Source of the DNA: Diplosphaera chodatii
Lineage: Eukaryota > Chlorophyta > Trebouxiophyceae > Prasiolales > Stichococcaceae
NCBI GenBank assembly: GCA_032358165.1
Contig: JAALGY010000020.1
Span: forward strand, 186,001 to 250,000
Direction: 5' to 3'
Length of the DNA: 64,000 nt
In this document: piece after piece, positions 33,595-44,362 of the stretch
Layout of the letters: the number at the start of each line of letters is the position of its first letter
Numbering within the stretch: position 1 is the first letter of the stretch
Made by a program: the position numbers and the translations under genes
Notes under the pieces: model-generated
Databases searched by the model: none
Seen by the model: the letters and a program-made list of their open reading frames with translations, nothing else
Told to the model about the DNA's origin: nothing

Positions 33595-36500
33595 CTACCA
33601 CGCACTGGGCGGCGGCGGGCTGGGCAGCGCCGCGGCTGTCGGCGCTCCTGTCGGCGCTCTGGTCGGAGCTGCCGTCGGCGCGTCTGTTGCGGCCACCGCG
33701 GCGGTGGCGACCGCCCGAACCGGTGCCTGCACAGGATGCAGCAAGCAGCTATCGCGCCCACGCTCATGCTCAGGTGGGACCACGAGCCCTGCCAGCTGGC
33801 TGATCTCCCAGTCAGCTTACAACAAGCAAAACGCCAATTCAACACGCACTGTGGTGCTCGGAGTGGGCGCCGCAGTGGGAGCCACACTGGGGCCTGCAGT
33901 CGTGGCCCCAGCTGGGGCCACAGTGGGGCCGATAGTTGGGGTCCCAGATAGCGCTCCAGTCGGGGCAGAGGTGGGAGCTACCATGGGGGACGCCGTCGGC
34001 GCTGTAGTTGGCGCTGCCGTTGGCGCTGCGTTTGGCTGCAGGGTGGGCGCCGAGGTAGGCGCCGCACTCGGCTGCAGGGTAGGCGCCGAGGTAGGCGCTG
34101 CTGTCGGCTGTGAAGTGGGCGACGGCGTCGGGGACGAGCTGGGGACCTGCGTCGGGGCGTTTGCGGGGGCGGCTGTTGGAGTGGCGGTCGGCTGCGGGGA
34201 TGGTGAAGCTGTAGGGGCGTTGGTCGCAGTCTGCGTGGGCGCGGCGCTGGGGGCTGGTGTGTCTGAAGCTGCCGCCACAACAGACGTTGGGGCCTGTACA
34301 CACGATCAAAGCGCAGCGCCTCAGAGTGCTTCTTGCAAATCAGTGCAAGTCAGTGCCAGAAATCCAGATGCCACAGTCGTACATACGGCTACAAACTGCA
34401 CTGGTCCCTCGCTGGCGCCAAACAACTGTCAGGGTTTGGTTTGCGCGGGTGGTACACACCGGGGTTGGCGAGGGAGTCGGCGAGGGCGTTGGCGCAGGCG
34501 TCGGAGCAGGCGTGGGGCTGCTGCCTTCGGCGCTGCCGTTGTTGTCGCCGCTGCCGCTGTTGGGGTCGCCCAGCCCGGTGGGCGCCAGGCAGGCGGAGCC
34601 GCTGGCCGTGTTCACGTTCGTGTAGCCCTGCGCAGTGCACGGGCAGCTGGCGGTGAGAAATCAAATGGTGCACCAGCATCTGCACGGGGGACACTATCTG
34701 AGTGGCTGCTGCCGCCGCGCTGTGCGGTGCTGACTGTCGGCAGCACCAAGCAATTGGCAGCGGCCATGGTATGCATCGCAGCTGTCGGGGCACGACCGAT
34801 GGCCTGCTGCGCCTGAGGACACATGTCGTGGACATGAGAATGGCGCACATGGTTCATTCAGCCACAGCTTATGGTGCTCCCTGTGCAGCAAGCTGAAGCT
34901 GACTGGAAACCAGTTGGAAGGCTGTGCAAGTGGCCGCCAGCTGTGCAGATGGGAGGTCATATCAACCAGCAGATCAAATGTCTCCACGTCACGTTGGACC
35001 CCGCACGCACCCAGCAATGCCACTCAGACGGGGGCGCCGCAGCAGCTTAGATATCTGCACCCTCAGCTGGTGATTCTGATCAGTGAAGTGAAATGAACGA
35101 GAAGCAGGGGCTAACTTCACTCACGTCCCTGCACAGGTAGCAGTTGGTGGGGGCGCCGCGGCAGGCCGCGCAGTTGGGCACGCTGCACCCGGACCCGACA
35201 GGCGTTGGGGCCTGTACACTCGACAATTGACTATCTGACTGCCGGGCTCACGCTGCAATGCGATCAACGAGCAGCGCCTCAGAGTGCTTCTGCAAGTCTT
35301 TGCCAGACATCAAGATGCCAGAGTCGTGCACATGGCTACAAATTGCACTGGTCTCTGGCTGGCGCCAAACAACTGTCAGGGTTTGGTTTGTGCGAGTGGT
35401 ACCCACCGGGGTTGGCGAGGGAGTTGGCGAGGGCGTTGGTGCAGATGTCGGAGCAGGCGTCGGGCTGCTGCCTTCAGCGCTTGCGTTGTTGTTATTGCTG
35501 CCATTGTTGAGGTCGCCCAGCCCGGTGGGCGCCAGGCAGGCGGAGCCGCTGGCCGTGTTCACGTTCGTGTAGCCCTGCGCAGTGGCACAGGCAGCCGGGG
35601 GTGACGAACGAGATGGTGCAGCAGCATGTGCACGGGGACGGTTGTGCAGCGTGCGGCTGCTGTCGTCGTACTGTGCGGTGCTGACTGCCGGCAGGAACGG
35701 GCATTCGGCAGCAGCCCTGCTTTGCATCGCAGCTGTTCGGGGCACCAGCACCTGCGGGTCTGCTGTGCCGAGGACACACATCGTGGGCATGTCCGCCAAG
35801 AGAGCTGCGTGTTTCACGCAGCTGCAGCTTGTTGTGCTGGCTGTGTCGCAAGCTGATGGCTGACTGGAACCTAGTGAAAAGCCTGTGCGATTGGCCCCAG
35901 CTGAGACTATGCTCATGTGCTGTAAAGGCAGGAGGCCTTCCAGATCAGCAGATCAAGAGTCTCCACGTTGGTTCAGACCCCGCAGCTTCTCAGCAATGCC
36001 ACTCAGACGAGGGCGCTGCAGCAGCTTAAATATCTGCACACTCAGCTGGTGAGGCAGACCAGTGAAGTGAAGTGAACGAGCAGGGCTAACTTCACTCACG
36101 TCTCTGCACAGGTAGCAGTTGGTGGGGGCGCCGCGGCAGGCCGCGCAGTTGGGCACGCTGCACCCGGACCCGACAGGCGTCACCACCGGGAAGGGCGCGG
36201 GCGTGGCCTCTGCTGCCGCCGAGGCTGCAGACACAGTGGGCGCTGAGTCAGCACGGCAGTGGTACACGAGGGTGCTGTTGCGTGATGCTGTGCCGGGTGT
36301 GTGCAGAGCAGGCCAGAGGTCGCACACGAGTCGCAATGGCCCAGTCGCAGGCGCAGATCGCGACCACAGCACAGCCATATGACGCCTTCTGTCGCTTGTC
36401 GCATTGGGGACACACACCTGGCCTGGCGCAGCTCGTGCCGTTTGCCGACTGCCTGAGATCGAAGCCCTGTAACAGGAGCACATGTCCTTCGAACAGGGCA

Positions 36501-36931
36501 CAAATGGCCACCATCAGATGCAGATGCAAACAGGCACACCTTCTGCAATGCTACCATGTGCATGTTCAGGTGCGAAGTTCCAGCCACAGCAGCTGTCACG
36601 GTTTGGCGCGCAAGTGGCAGCTGCGCACCGAGTTGCAGCTGACGCAGTTGAAGCTTGAGGCGTGGCACTGTGCACAGTTCGCCACCTGGCAGCCGGGGAC
36701 CACCACTGCATTGCAGGCAGAAACTAGGCGCTTCAGGAGACAGGCCATTCAGATGCACGCTCTTCGTGACTATGTTCGATGAGTTCACATTGTTCTGCAG
36801 ACGACTGGCAGATGGCTGGACGGGAAGACACGGATACTCTGCGCTGCCTCACATTGTCCGGAGAACGCAGGCGCTGCCTGCAGCAGCAGGCAGGCCGCTG
36901 CCGCCGCCGCCGCTGCTGCTGAAGCCCGCAT
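33595..36931 (-). CDS. Secreted glycoprotein with repeated Cys-rich modules and Pro-Thr-rich stalk (448 aa)
   Basis: Nine exons in phase: 36853-36931, 36629-36705, 36418-36466, 36100-36242, 35407-35574, 35125-35211, 34460-34627, 33850-34293 and 33595-33726. A signal peptide (residues 1-24, poly-Ala core) precedes three copies of a Cys-rich unit of pattern GCxVxNCAxC...NCxxC..G...SG.(S/A)C..P (GCQVANCAQCHASSFNCVSC once and GCSVPNCAACRGAPTNCYLC twice). Each of the last two is followed by a Gly/Ser/Asn segment and a run of PTPAPTPSPTP. About 190 residues of Ala-Pro-Thr repeats close the protein, ending PSPPPPSAW. These Pro/Thr stretches suit O-glycosylated extensin-like stalks. There is no GPI signal, so it is probably released or wall-bound. 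The Cys unit resembles that of the gene at 27-29 kb. The substrate or ligand is unknown. Confidence 0.75.
34281..36180. repeat. Two tandem copies of a ~0.95-kb exon-intron block
   Basis: Copies are about 34281-35210 and 35211-36180. The 168-bp exons (34460-34627, 35407-35574) have equal length and near-identical sequence; the Cys-module exons (35125-35211 and the 3' part of 36100-36242) are nearly identical. The intervening introns are also clearly similar, including the stretch gcgccaaacaactgtcaggg. Intron conservation indicates a recent duplication. Confidence 0.9.
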
Positions 36932-37977
36932 TTCTGACGCACGGCTGCTCACGATCCTGAGGCTTGCGCTTCAGCGCTTTCAGTGAACGCCTGCAGAGTG
37001 AGGACAGCAGGTGCCATGCCATTCTCGCATCTAGAACCCTGTCTGCTGGTGCAGCTAGCATGTCATCTGGTGAGTATCAGCCTGAGAACGCGAATCAGCG
37101 GCCATATAGATGTGTTTGGATATGTGGCGTTCTCAAGGCATGGCAGTGGCTGCATGAACGTGTGTGCGAGCGGGTGCGAACAGATCTCTAGGATTTTGAA
37201 ACGGATGGCACAGCGACTTTTGCGCAGCAGCATCGCAGGCGATCGTCATGATACGTATGAGTTCGTGAAGTAAGGTATCAAATTGCGCTGCAGGTGCTGA
37301 GCTGTGATCCACGGTGCTGCACACAGGATGATAGCCAGAGCACCGGCATGCAGACTCGTTGGAAGGGCTGTCGACGCTCTGCGTTACTATCTATGATGAC
37401 ATGACATCTCCGGCACCCTTGACTGTACACGCACGCAGTCACAGCTCAAGCCTAGATGCACCTCAGCAGGCCACCTCCCCAAATGTGACGCCACGTGCAA
37501 GGCAGCTTGCGACGGCTGCTATGCGCAGGATCTGGATCGGTGTCACAAATCAAAACACATCCGCGACCGTGGAAGGCGTCAGGAACGCAGGCAACCCGCT
37601 GCACCTGATTTGAAGTTCAAAGCTTTGCCGTCGACGAAACCGTAAACGATGCGCCGGATGTAGACGCGTGATTTGCCGCTTCGCTTGCCCGGATAGCTTG
37701 CAATGTTTGAATTTCAGGAACACAGCAAGCACACCGCGGCTTGCAGAGGATGCTGTGAGGCTGCGCGAGGCCGCGGGCTGGTGCAATCAGCAGATGTGTC
37801 AGCAGATTCGGGATGTCCCGGTCAAACCTTGGCAGTGCTGAAAGGGATGTGCGAAAGGGGTGATGTCTGCCTACCCTCAACTGTGGAGCAGCACGAGCTG
37901 CCCAGAGCTAAAGGTTGCACCTACAACTGAGTCTAAGCCTGCTAGGCGTTGTACCACCAGGTGCAGGCACGGGAACA
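36932..37977. other. Promoter side of the Pro-Thr-rich glycoprotein gene
   Basis: About 1 kb between two minus-strand genes. No coding exon, repeat or RNA gene recognised. Confidence 0.4.
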
Positions 37978-40131
37978 TCACTGCAGGGCCAGCTCCTCGG
38001 TGTTTTCCCGCTCGCCCGAGCGCAGCTTGTTCCAGAACCCATGCGTCTCAATCACCCCCAGCGTGAACTCCTTGTTCAGGCACTCGTCGTTGTAGCCGTA
38101 ACTGTTCTGCGGCTTGCCGTCCGGGGTCTGCGACAAGTGGTTTACGGTTCAGGGCAGCAACATAGAGTCGTCGCAGGGTTGAGACATGGGTATTGCACTG
38201 ATGCCCAATGGGAAGGGGACGGGTGAGAGGGGCACCTTGTAGTCCCGGAACCACACGCGGATCTTCTCCAGCTCCCCTGGCATCTCCCTGCGTCGGAGCA
38301 CCAAGAAGATGTGAGCGTGCGTTGCAGGGTATGTTTGTACGTCTCTGATTTGCTGTGTGAGCAGCTTTACGCCGCAGAATCTCAGCGCCGAACTTTGGTG
38401 ACTGCTGCCAGACCAGCCGCACCTCTCGACGTCCTCAACGTCGTTCAGCGACGCTGCCTTCGGGTCGTCCGCCGCGATCGCGATGATCTGCAGCAGGCGC
38501 TGGATACGTTCAACCTCTGCAAAACATGCCGCCGCTCCTCACATCTATGTGAACATGCAGCATGCCGTCCCAAATTAAATCTTATATCTGCCGCCACTGG
38601 GGGACAGTGCACGGTGCCGCGATATGACTGTGCTGCTTCCTGCTGCACCTTCCAGTCCAGCTCGCCGTCGTCGATCATGGCGTACACGCCCAGCGGCTTG
38701 ACCGGGTACACGCCGCCCTGCTCCAGGGCGCGGCTCCCGATCTCCACCACATCCACCGGGTCGTTGTCGCCCTGCAGCGGTAAGGTTTCACCGGTGGATT
38801 TGTTAGTTTCCCTGTTTCCCCTTTTCTCTGCTCAGCGGCTCCCGTGCCAGCATGCAGAAGCTGCCTTCCGCCGCTGGGGGGATTGCACCCTCCGTCGCAC
38901 CGATGCAAATGCCGCCAATGGGGAGCCGGCGCGTGACAGCAGCAGGGGCAGCTGTGCTTCGGCAGGGTGGCGGCTGTGGTGTGCCGTTGACATGCAGCAA
39001 TATGACGTTCAGCAACAGCAACAAAGAAAGGGGACTCACGAAGACGCCGCCGGCATCCTCGTTCTTGTGCGCCGGATCCTCCCACGTCTGCGGCAGCAGC
39101 CCGTAGTTCCTGCAAGGCCATGTGAACCGAGCCTGGCGATCGAGGATGTGCATTCCCATGTCCATAAATGCATTGCAGATGAAGGTGCGCGCCTAGCGCC
39201 GGCATGGCGTGCCCGCTGGAATCGTGCACAACGTGCGCACCAGTTGATGTTGTAGGGGTAGAACCGCAGCTTCCCCTTCTTGATGTCCTGCTTGATGGGA
39301 GTCTTCTCCTCATCCTGTGAACCAACACAGGCGTTGAGGCGCCCCTCCGCACTTACGACCCAGCAGGGGAGACACAGCAGAGTGCTCCTCTTGTCCGACT
39401 GGCCGCTCCGCAGGCAGGCCGTGCTGCCAAGGGATGCCCCCAGATCAGGTGGATAGGAGGCGTCCGTTCTGCAAAGGTCCCAATGACCCACAGGCCCTCA
39501 CCGTCGCCACCTCCATCTTGGCGGACGTCTCCTTGGGGATCTCGCACACAAAGTTGTAGGTGCCGTCCTTGCCCTGGAGCGGGATGTCGTGCCACGGGGA
39601 GATGTCCGCGCCTGCAGCACTCACACCCAGCCCTTGGAAACTGGCGCCCAGCAGACCAGCGGCAACAGCAGAGACAGCACAGGCAGGCGCAGGTGTGAGT
39701 CAGCGGCGGCGCGGGCTTTGGTCAAGTGCCGCCAGCTCACCCTTCTGCTTGAAGAAGAGCCGGTACTCCAGGGATTCCGGGGCACCCTGCAGCACCAGAT
39801 ATGGCCTTCAGCCCAGCAGGTGCGCATTCTGCAACATGCACGTTGTTGTGTGCCACTCGCGAGCGCTCGATCCCGCTTGCAGATGCGGCTGACGCGGGCC
39901 GGTGGGCACAGAAACTCCACAGCCTGTGAGGGCGTTCAGGTGTCAAATGCCAAATTCGATGTCCGGCCTCACCTGGACTGTGGTGGCATACTCAGTCTCA
40001 GTCTTCATGGCGTCCGCCGCCACCGCCAGCCGCTGCCGCTGCTGCGCGCGGGCCGCCACTGCAGGGCGGACCGCCAGCGCGGTGCCCCGGAACGCCTGCG
40101 CCGGCAGGGCAGCCGCTCGGATCCGGCTCAT
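37978..40131 (-). CDS. PPA: Soluble inorganic pyrophosphatase, plastid type (282 aa)
   Basis: Nine exons join in phase: 39973-40131, 39741-39786, 39502-39611, 39241-39314, 39040-39109, 38649-38771, 38423-38487, 38236-38287 and 37978-38127. The enzyme hydrolyses PPi to two phosphates, pulling biosynthetic reactions forward. The family I signature is intact: [12 protein letters not shown] carries the three metal-binding aspartates (D155, D157, D160). Also visible are [47 protein letters not shown] and [18 protein letters not shown] sequence near the end. The first 45 residues ([20 protein letters not shown], Arg/Ala-rich, no acids) look like a plastid transit peptide, matching plant PPA6 types. 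Length fits the family. It is divergent from the glycosyltransferase gene about 1 kb upstream. Confidence 0.95.
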
Positions 40132-41102
40132 GCATGCCTGCCCCTTTTTGTGAGTGATCAGGACACCTCGCTGCTTGCGCACATGTGCCCGTGCCATACT
40201 CAACAATATGGCGCGTCGATGTTCTTGATGTGGCCTGAAATGTTCTCCTGTGCGATATGCAAACCGGCTGCCGGCGCCGGCCATGCTACTTCCCCATTAG
40301 CAATCTGACTGCCACACGTTCACGCTGTCGCAGCGATGGAAGGGCAAAAATACGACGCAAGGCACTCCTGAGCAGCCTGACAGCCGGCAGCACTGCTGTA
40401 TCGATGCAGCGCTGCCGTGCAACATGCTGCATGTCACAGCAGCATCGTCGCATGCAGCGGGAGCCGCATGCCTGTTGCAAGCAAGTGATCCCATACAGCA
40501 CACGTCATTCCTGCGGCTCCTCTCACATTTCGCCTGCTGCAGGCATGTGCCCCAAGATGCGGCTGTGTGGCTGATGCCTCACCTGGCGCCCTGTGCTGGT
40601 GACGGCGCGCATCGCGGGGCAGCGTAGCATGGTGGCCATGATGAGTAGGTGACGGATCCAGAAAGCAGTGCGGGTGCAACAGGGAGGTGTCAGTCTGCAA
40701 CTTGAGTGGGCGCAAGCTTGTGGCACCTGTGGCACGTGCCACTGGATCTGCAGTGCAGCATCAGAGCAACTCTGCTATTGCTGTTCAAGAGCACACAGAT
40801 TGTTTCTATGTTACAACCTCTTACTGCTGTCGGCGTGCCGACGCTGTAAACGCAAGTTTTCTGTTGTCCATGAACAGCTCTGAAGTCAGATCATTGTCCT
40901 ATCACTATGACAATGGCATGACACTCTGACGATGGCCGTACGCCTCCGATCAGTGCGTGCTGAGTGCATAACCGTGCATTGCATCGCCTGCAACGTTGTA
41001 AACACGCGGCCTGTAATACGCGCCTCTGCTGGCTGGCGTGTCTGCGTCAGCGATGGCGCCAATCAACAGCCATGTAGCGAGTGCGGCCGTTGACGCCACA
41101 GC
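40132..41102. other. Divergent intergenic region (pyrophosphatase / glycosyltransferase)
   Basis: Contains the promoters of both genes. The 40770-40930 stretch is comparatively AT-rich. No gene, repeat or recognisable control element can be supported. Confidence 0.4.
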
Positions 41103-44100
41103 ATGAACAGGCAGACGGCCTCAGTGCTGAAATGGGCGGGCATCCTGCTCATCTTCGCCAACATTCTTGCATGGGAAGGTCCGCTTGCAGCTTATGCAAC
41201 GCTCTGATGAAAGGCGTCAGCTCGGCACACTGCTGTGGTGTATACGTATGATGCGGGAGGTGCTGTCAGGCATGAATGAAGCTCGGACGGAGGGTGTGTC
41301 CTTTGCAGCCATGTACCTTGCCAGAAGGTGGCGGACCCCTGGCGTTCCTGCGCAGCCAAGGAACCTATTGGAGAAGTACTCGGGTGCACTTCACTCCCGC
41401 AGTGCTTGTTCCATGATACTGTACACTGCGCACAGCATGAGTCTACTTATGCTGCAGCAGCACTGACGTGCACATTGCTGTCCGTCGCTGCTAGACACAG
41501 TGTGCCCAGAGCAGAAGGTCATCCACACCACCTGCCCCACCTGCGAGTGCCGTATCAAGGATAAGGTGCGGGGCCACGCGACTTTGCAAGGAGATCGACA
41601 ACAGCATGGGCCCCAGATGTGCAGCAGCTCAGGGTGCATGCACTTACGAAGGAGGCAATACAAATGCAGTGCACGTGCAGCGCAATGGTGAGAATGTACC
41701 TCGTGCAAGACACGCTGCAGAGGCAGCTGGGGGAGAGCCTGGGCGCACGCATGCAACAGCAGAATGGTTGAGAGCGCAGCCTCTTGGGCCAACGTGCTGT
41801 CAGCGCCAAAGCCAGCCGTCGACTCCGGCACCTACGCTGCAGAGGAAGCTGGAAGCGGACCTGGGGCAGGCGGTGCAGCAGCGGGACGTGTACGAGCGCA
41901 GCCTCATGGGGCAGCGCGAGGAGCTCGCGTCGCTGCGGGGGGCCGCCAAGGAGCGGGACAGCACCTTCCGGATCGCAAACCCGGAGGTGCAACCCAACAT
42001 TCTGAATTTTGAATGTTGGATTTTCTGATGCCCCTTGTCCGTCCTCGCTTGCCTGACGCCCGGTCATGCTGGAGAGGAGGGCGCCTTGCGCGGCCGCCAT
42101 GTACATCGCCTCCGCACCCTCTGCAGCGTTGGCGGTGCCGTCGCGACCGCTGTGCGTGCGACCTCTGCAGGTGGTGGAGAAGGCGGTGCTGGTCGCCACG
42201 CCGGTGAAGAATGCGAAAGACCACATCGAGAAGTACTTCACCAACCTGGCGGCCATGACGTACCCAAAGTGCGTCCCTGCTCGTGCACCGCATGCACACA
42301 CCTCCTCCTTGGCCACCAGGAGCTTTGCTGCGCATCTGCAGACTGCAGAGGTTGCCTGCACATGGCGGCAGCACCCAAAGCATGCGCCTGCTGCCTCAAG
42401 GGGCGTCCAGGAGGCCGGGGCAGCAGCGCGTGTCGAGCCAAAACAGCTGCTCCCTGGCCTGAGCACTAGCCCTAAACCCTGCGCAGGGAGCTGACGTCCC
42501 TGGCGCTCATCGTCAGCGACAGCCTGGACGGCAGCCGGGCCGCGGTGCGCAACCGTGTGACCGGCCTGCGCGGCACCTACCGCCGCGCCACCGTGCTGGG
42601 CCGCGACTTCGGCTACAACCAGGTGCCCTGACCCCCGAGCCCTGCCGTTTCTTGTGCCGGGATTGCAGCCCTGCAGTACTGCCAGGGTTTTGCGGCCGAA
42701 CAGCCAGGCCAGGGCCAGATTGTAGGCGCTGTTCCTGCAGCACCGACCCTCTGTCATGTGTTGCAAGCGCTACCAGCAGCAGCCAGCCAGAGTGCAGCAG
42801 CAGAGCACAGGCTGGACGCCCTGTTCCGATGGTGCCATCGAGGCCCCGCCTCCGTCCGCAGGCGCCGGACCCCAATGCGAATGTGACGGCGGACGACGAG
42901 GCGTACCGGCGGGGGGTGCTCGCCCGCAGCCGCAACTTCCTGCTGTTTGAGGCGCTGCACGACGAGGGCTGGGTGCTGTGGCTGGACGTCGACATCGTGC
43001 AGGTGGGCCACTGCCATCACTTCTTGAACTCCCAACCCGGCAAGGGTGCAGTACAAGCCTGACTTTCTGTATCCTGCTCCAGCGTTCGGGTGGGTTTGAC
43101 CCTGCACCCATCAGCTGTTCTCTCATCATGACAGCAACCGTGAGGATCGTCCCATCGCAGCTCATGCTCACACAAGTTCGCATGCATTTTGCGAACCTCA
43201 TGCTTGCATGCTGGCCTGCAGTACCCCAGGGACCTCATACAGCAGCTGATGGCGCCCGGGGCTGACATCGTGGCCGCCAACTGCGTGTACCTGGATGATG
43301 GCGGCCAGCCGACAGAGCGCAAGTGCGACGAGGGCGCCTGGGCAGAGACGCCAGAGTCGAGGGCGTACATCGCCAAGCTCGCGCCAGAAGTGCCGCTCTT
43401 TGAAGCATATCCATGTAAGTCAGGGTTTTCAACTCAGCATGCATACCAGCAACCGGTCATCCAGCTCATACACTGGCCTTGCCGAGAAAGAGCACTGCTG
43501 GCGTTGGGCCACGCTCATACTTATATCGGTGCTGCACGCAGACGTGCATCAACTAGATGCATTGAGCAATCACACAATGCCCGACAGCTGGTCTGTGCAG
43601 TGATGTGCACGTGCATCAAGCTGTGCTGCTGCTGCTGCCGGCTGCAGTGGCAGAGGCGTATGTGGGGCTGCGGCGGCGCCTGGGCAGCGAGGCTTTCGCA
43701 GCGAACAATACGGTGTTGCTGGATGCGGTTGGCGCTGCAGCCACTCTGGTGAGGTTTGCTGTACACAGCATACCATCATGCAGATCCTGCTCAGTCAAAA
43801 ACGCTTCTGGGGCTCCATTGCATGCACAATGTTGCTCACCTGCTCATGAGCAGTAAGGAGCCCTCGTAGTTTGCACGGTAAGTGATGCCGTGTGACCTGC
43901 TATCTGCTGCGGCAGGTGCGGGCCGACCTGCATCGGGATGGGCTGCTGTTCCCGCATGTGCTGTACAATCATCAGGTGCGGACCGCATTCAAGGTCCACA
44001 GGTGTTTTGAGTGATGCAGGCGCCATGCATGTGATGGCCGTCATGTGCCCTTCTGTGTGAGCCCTTGCAATATGTGAACATGCAGATCGAGGCAGAGGGC

Positions 44101-44202
44101 TTGGGCAAGATGGCAGTGGCAGCAGGGTATCAGCCGATGGGTCTGCCGCAGCTGGTGGTGCAACATGCAAAGGTGCACATACCACCGCAGCCTACATGGT
44201 AG
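41103..44202 (+). CDS. Anp1/Mnn9/Van1-family glycosyltransferase (GT62-like), type II membrane protein (378 aa)
   Basis: Ten exons in phase: 41103-41178, 41495-41565, 41843-41986, 42171-42268, 42487-42622, 42862-43002, 43222-43414, 43648-43748, 43916-43975 and 44086-44202. A short cytosolic N-terminus and one transmembrane helix (LKWAGILLIFANILAW) are followed by a Cys-containing and coiled-coil stem, then a catalytic domain with the Anp1 hallmarks: LVATPVKNAKDHIEKYF, LALIVSDSLDGS, ARSRNFLLFEAL, the DxD-bearing WVLWLDVDIVQ (D217, D219), and the closing FAANNTVLLDAVGAAATLVR, HRDGLLFPHVLY and AEGLGKMA. In fungi the family builds mannan in the Golgi using GDP-mannose; donor and product here are inferred only. 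The last exon may end at 44202 as drawn. Additional stem exons between 41566 and 41842 are possible. Confidence 0.85.
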
Positions 44203-44362
44203 CACCAGAGCCTTCATGTGAAAACGCACTTTTGGCTACAGCATGACTTTCAATCCGTCAGTCGTGCCCCAATTACAATCGCTCACAGCACTCATTGCTA
44301 AAGGTACCGCTGCATCTACCACAAGACAGTCGAGTACTCTCCTCCACACTGCTACACTACAA

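Noticed and set aside
42470..42483. Telomere-like ccctaaaccct; similar motifs at 10677 and 46436
   Set aside because: Single copies inside introns, close to splice sites or by chance. No tandem array, so not interstitial telomere.
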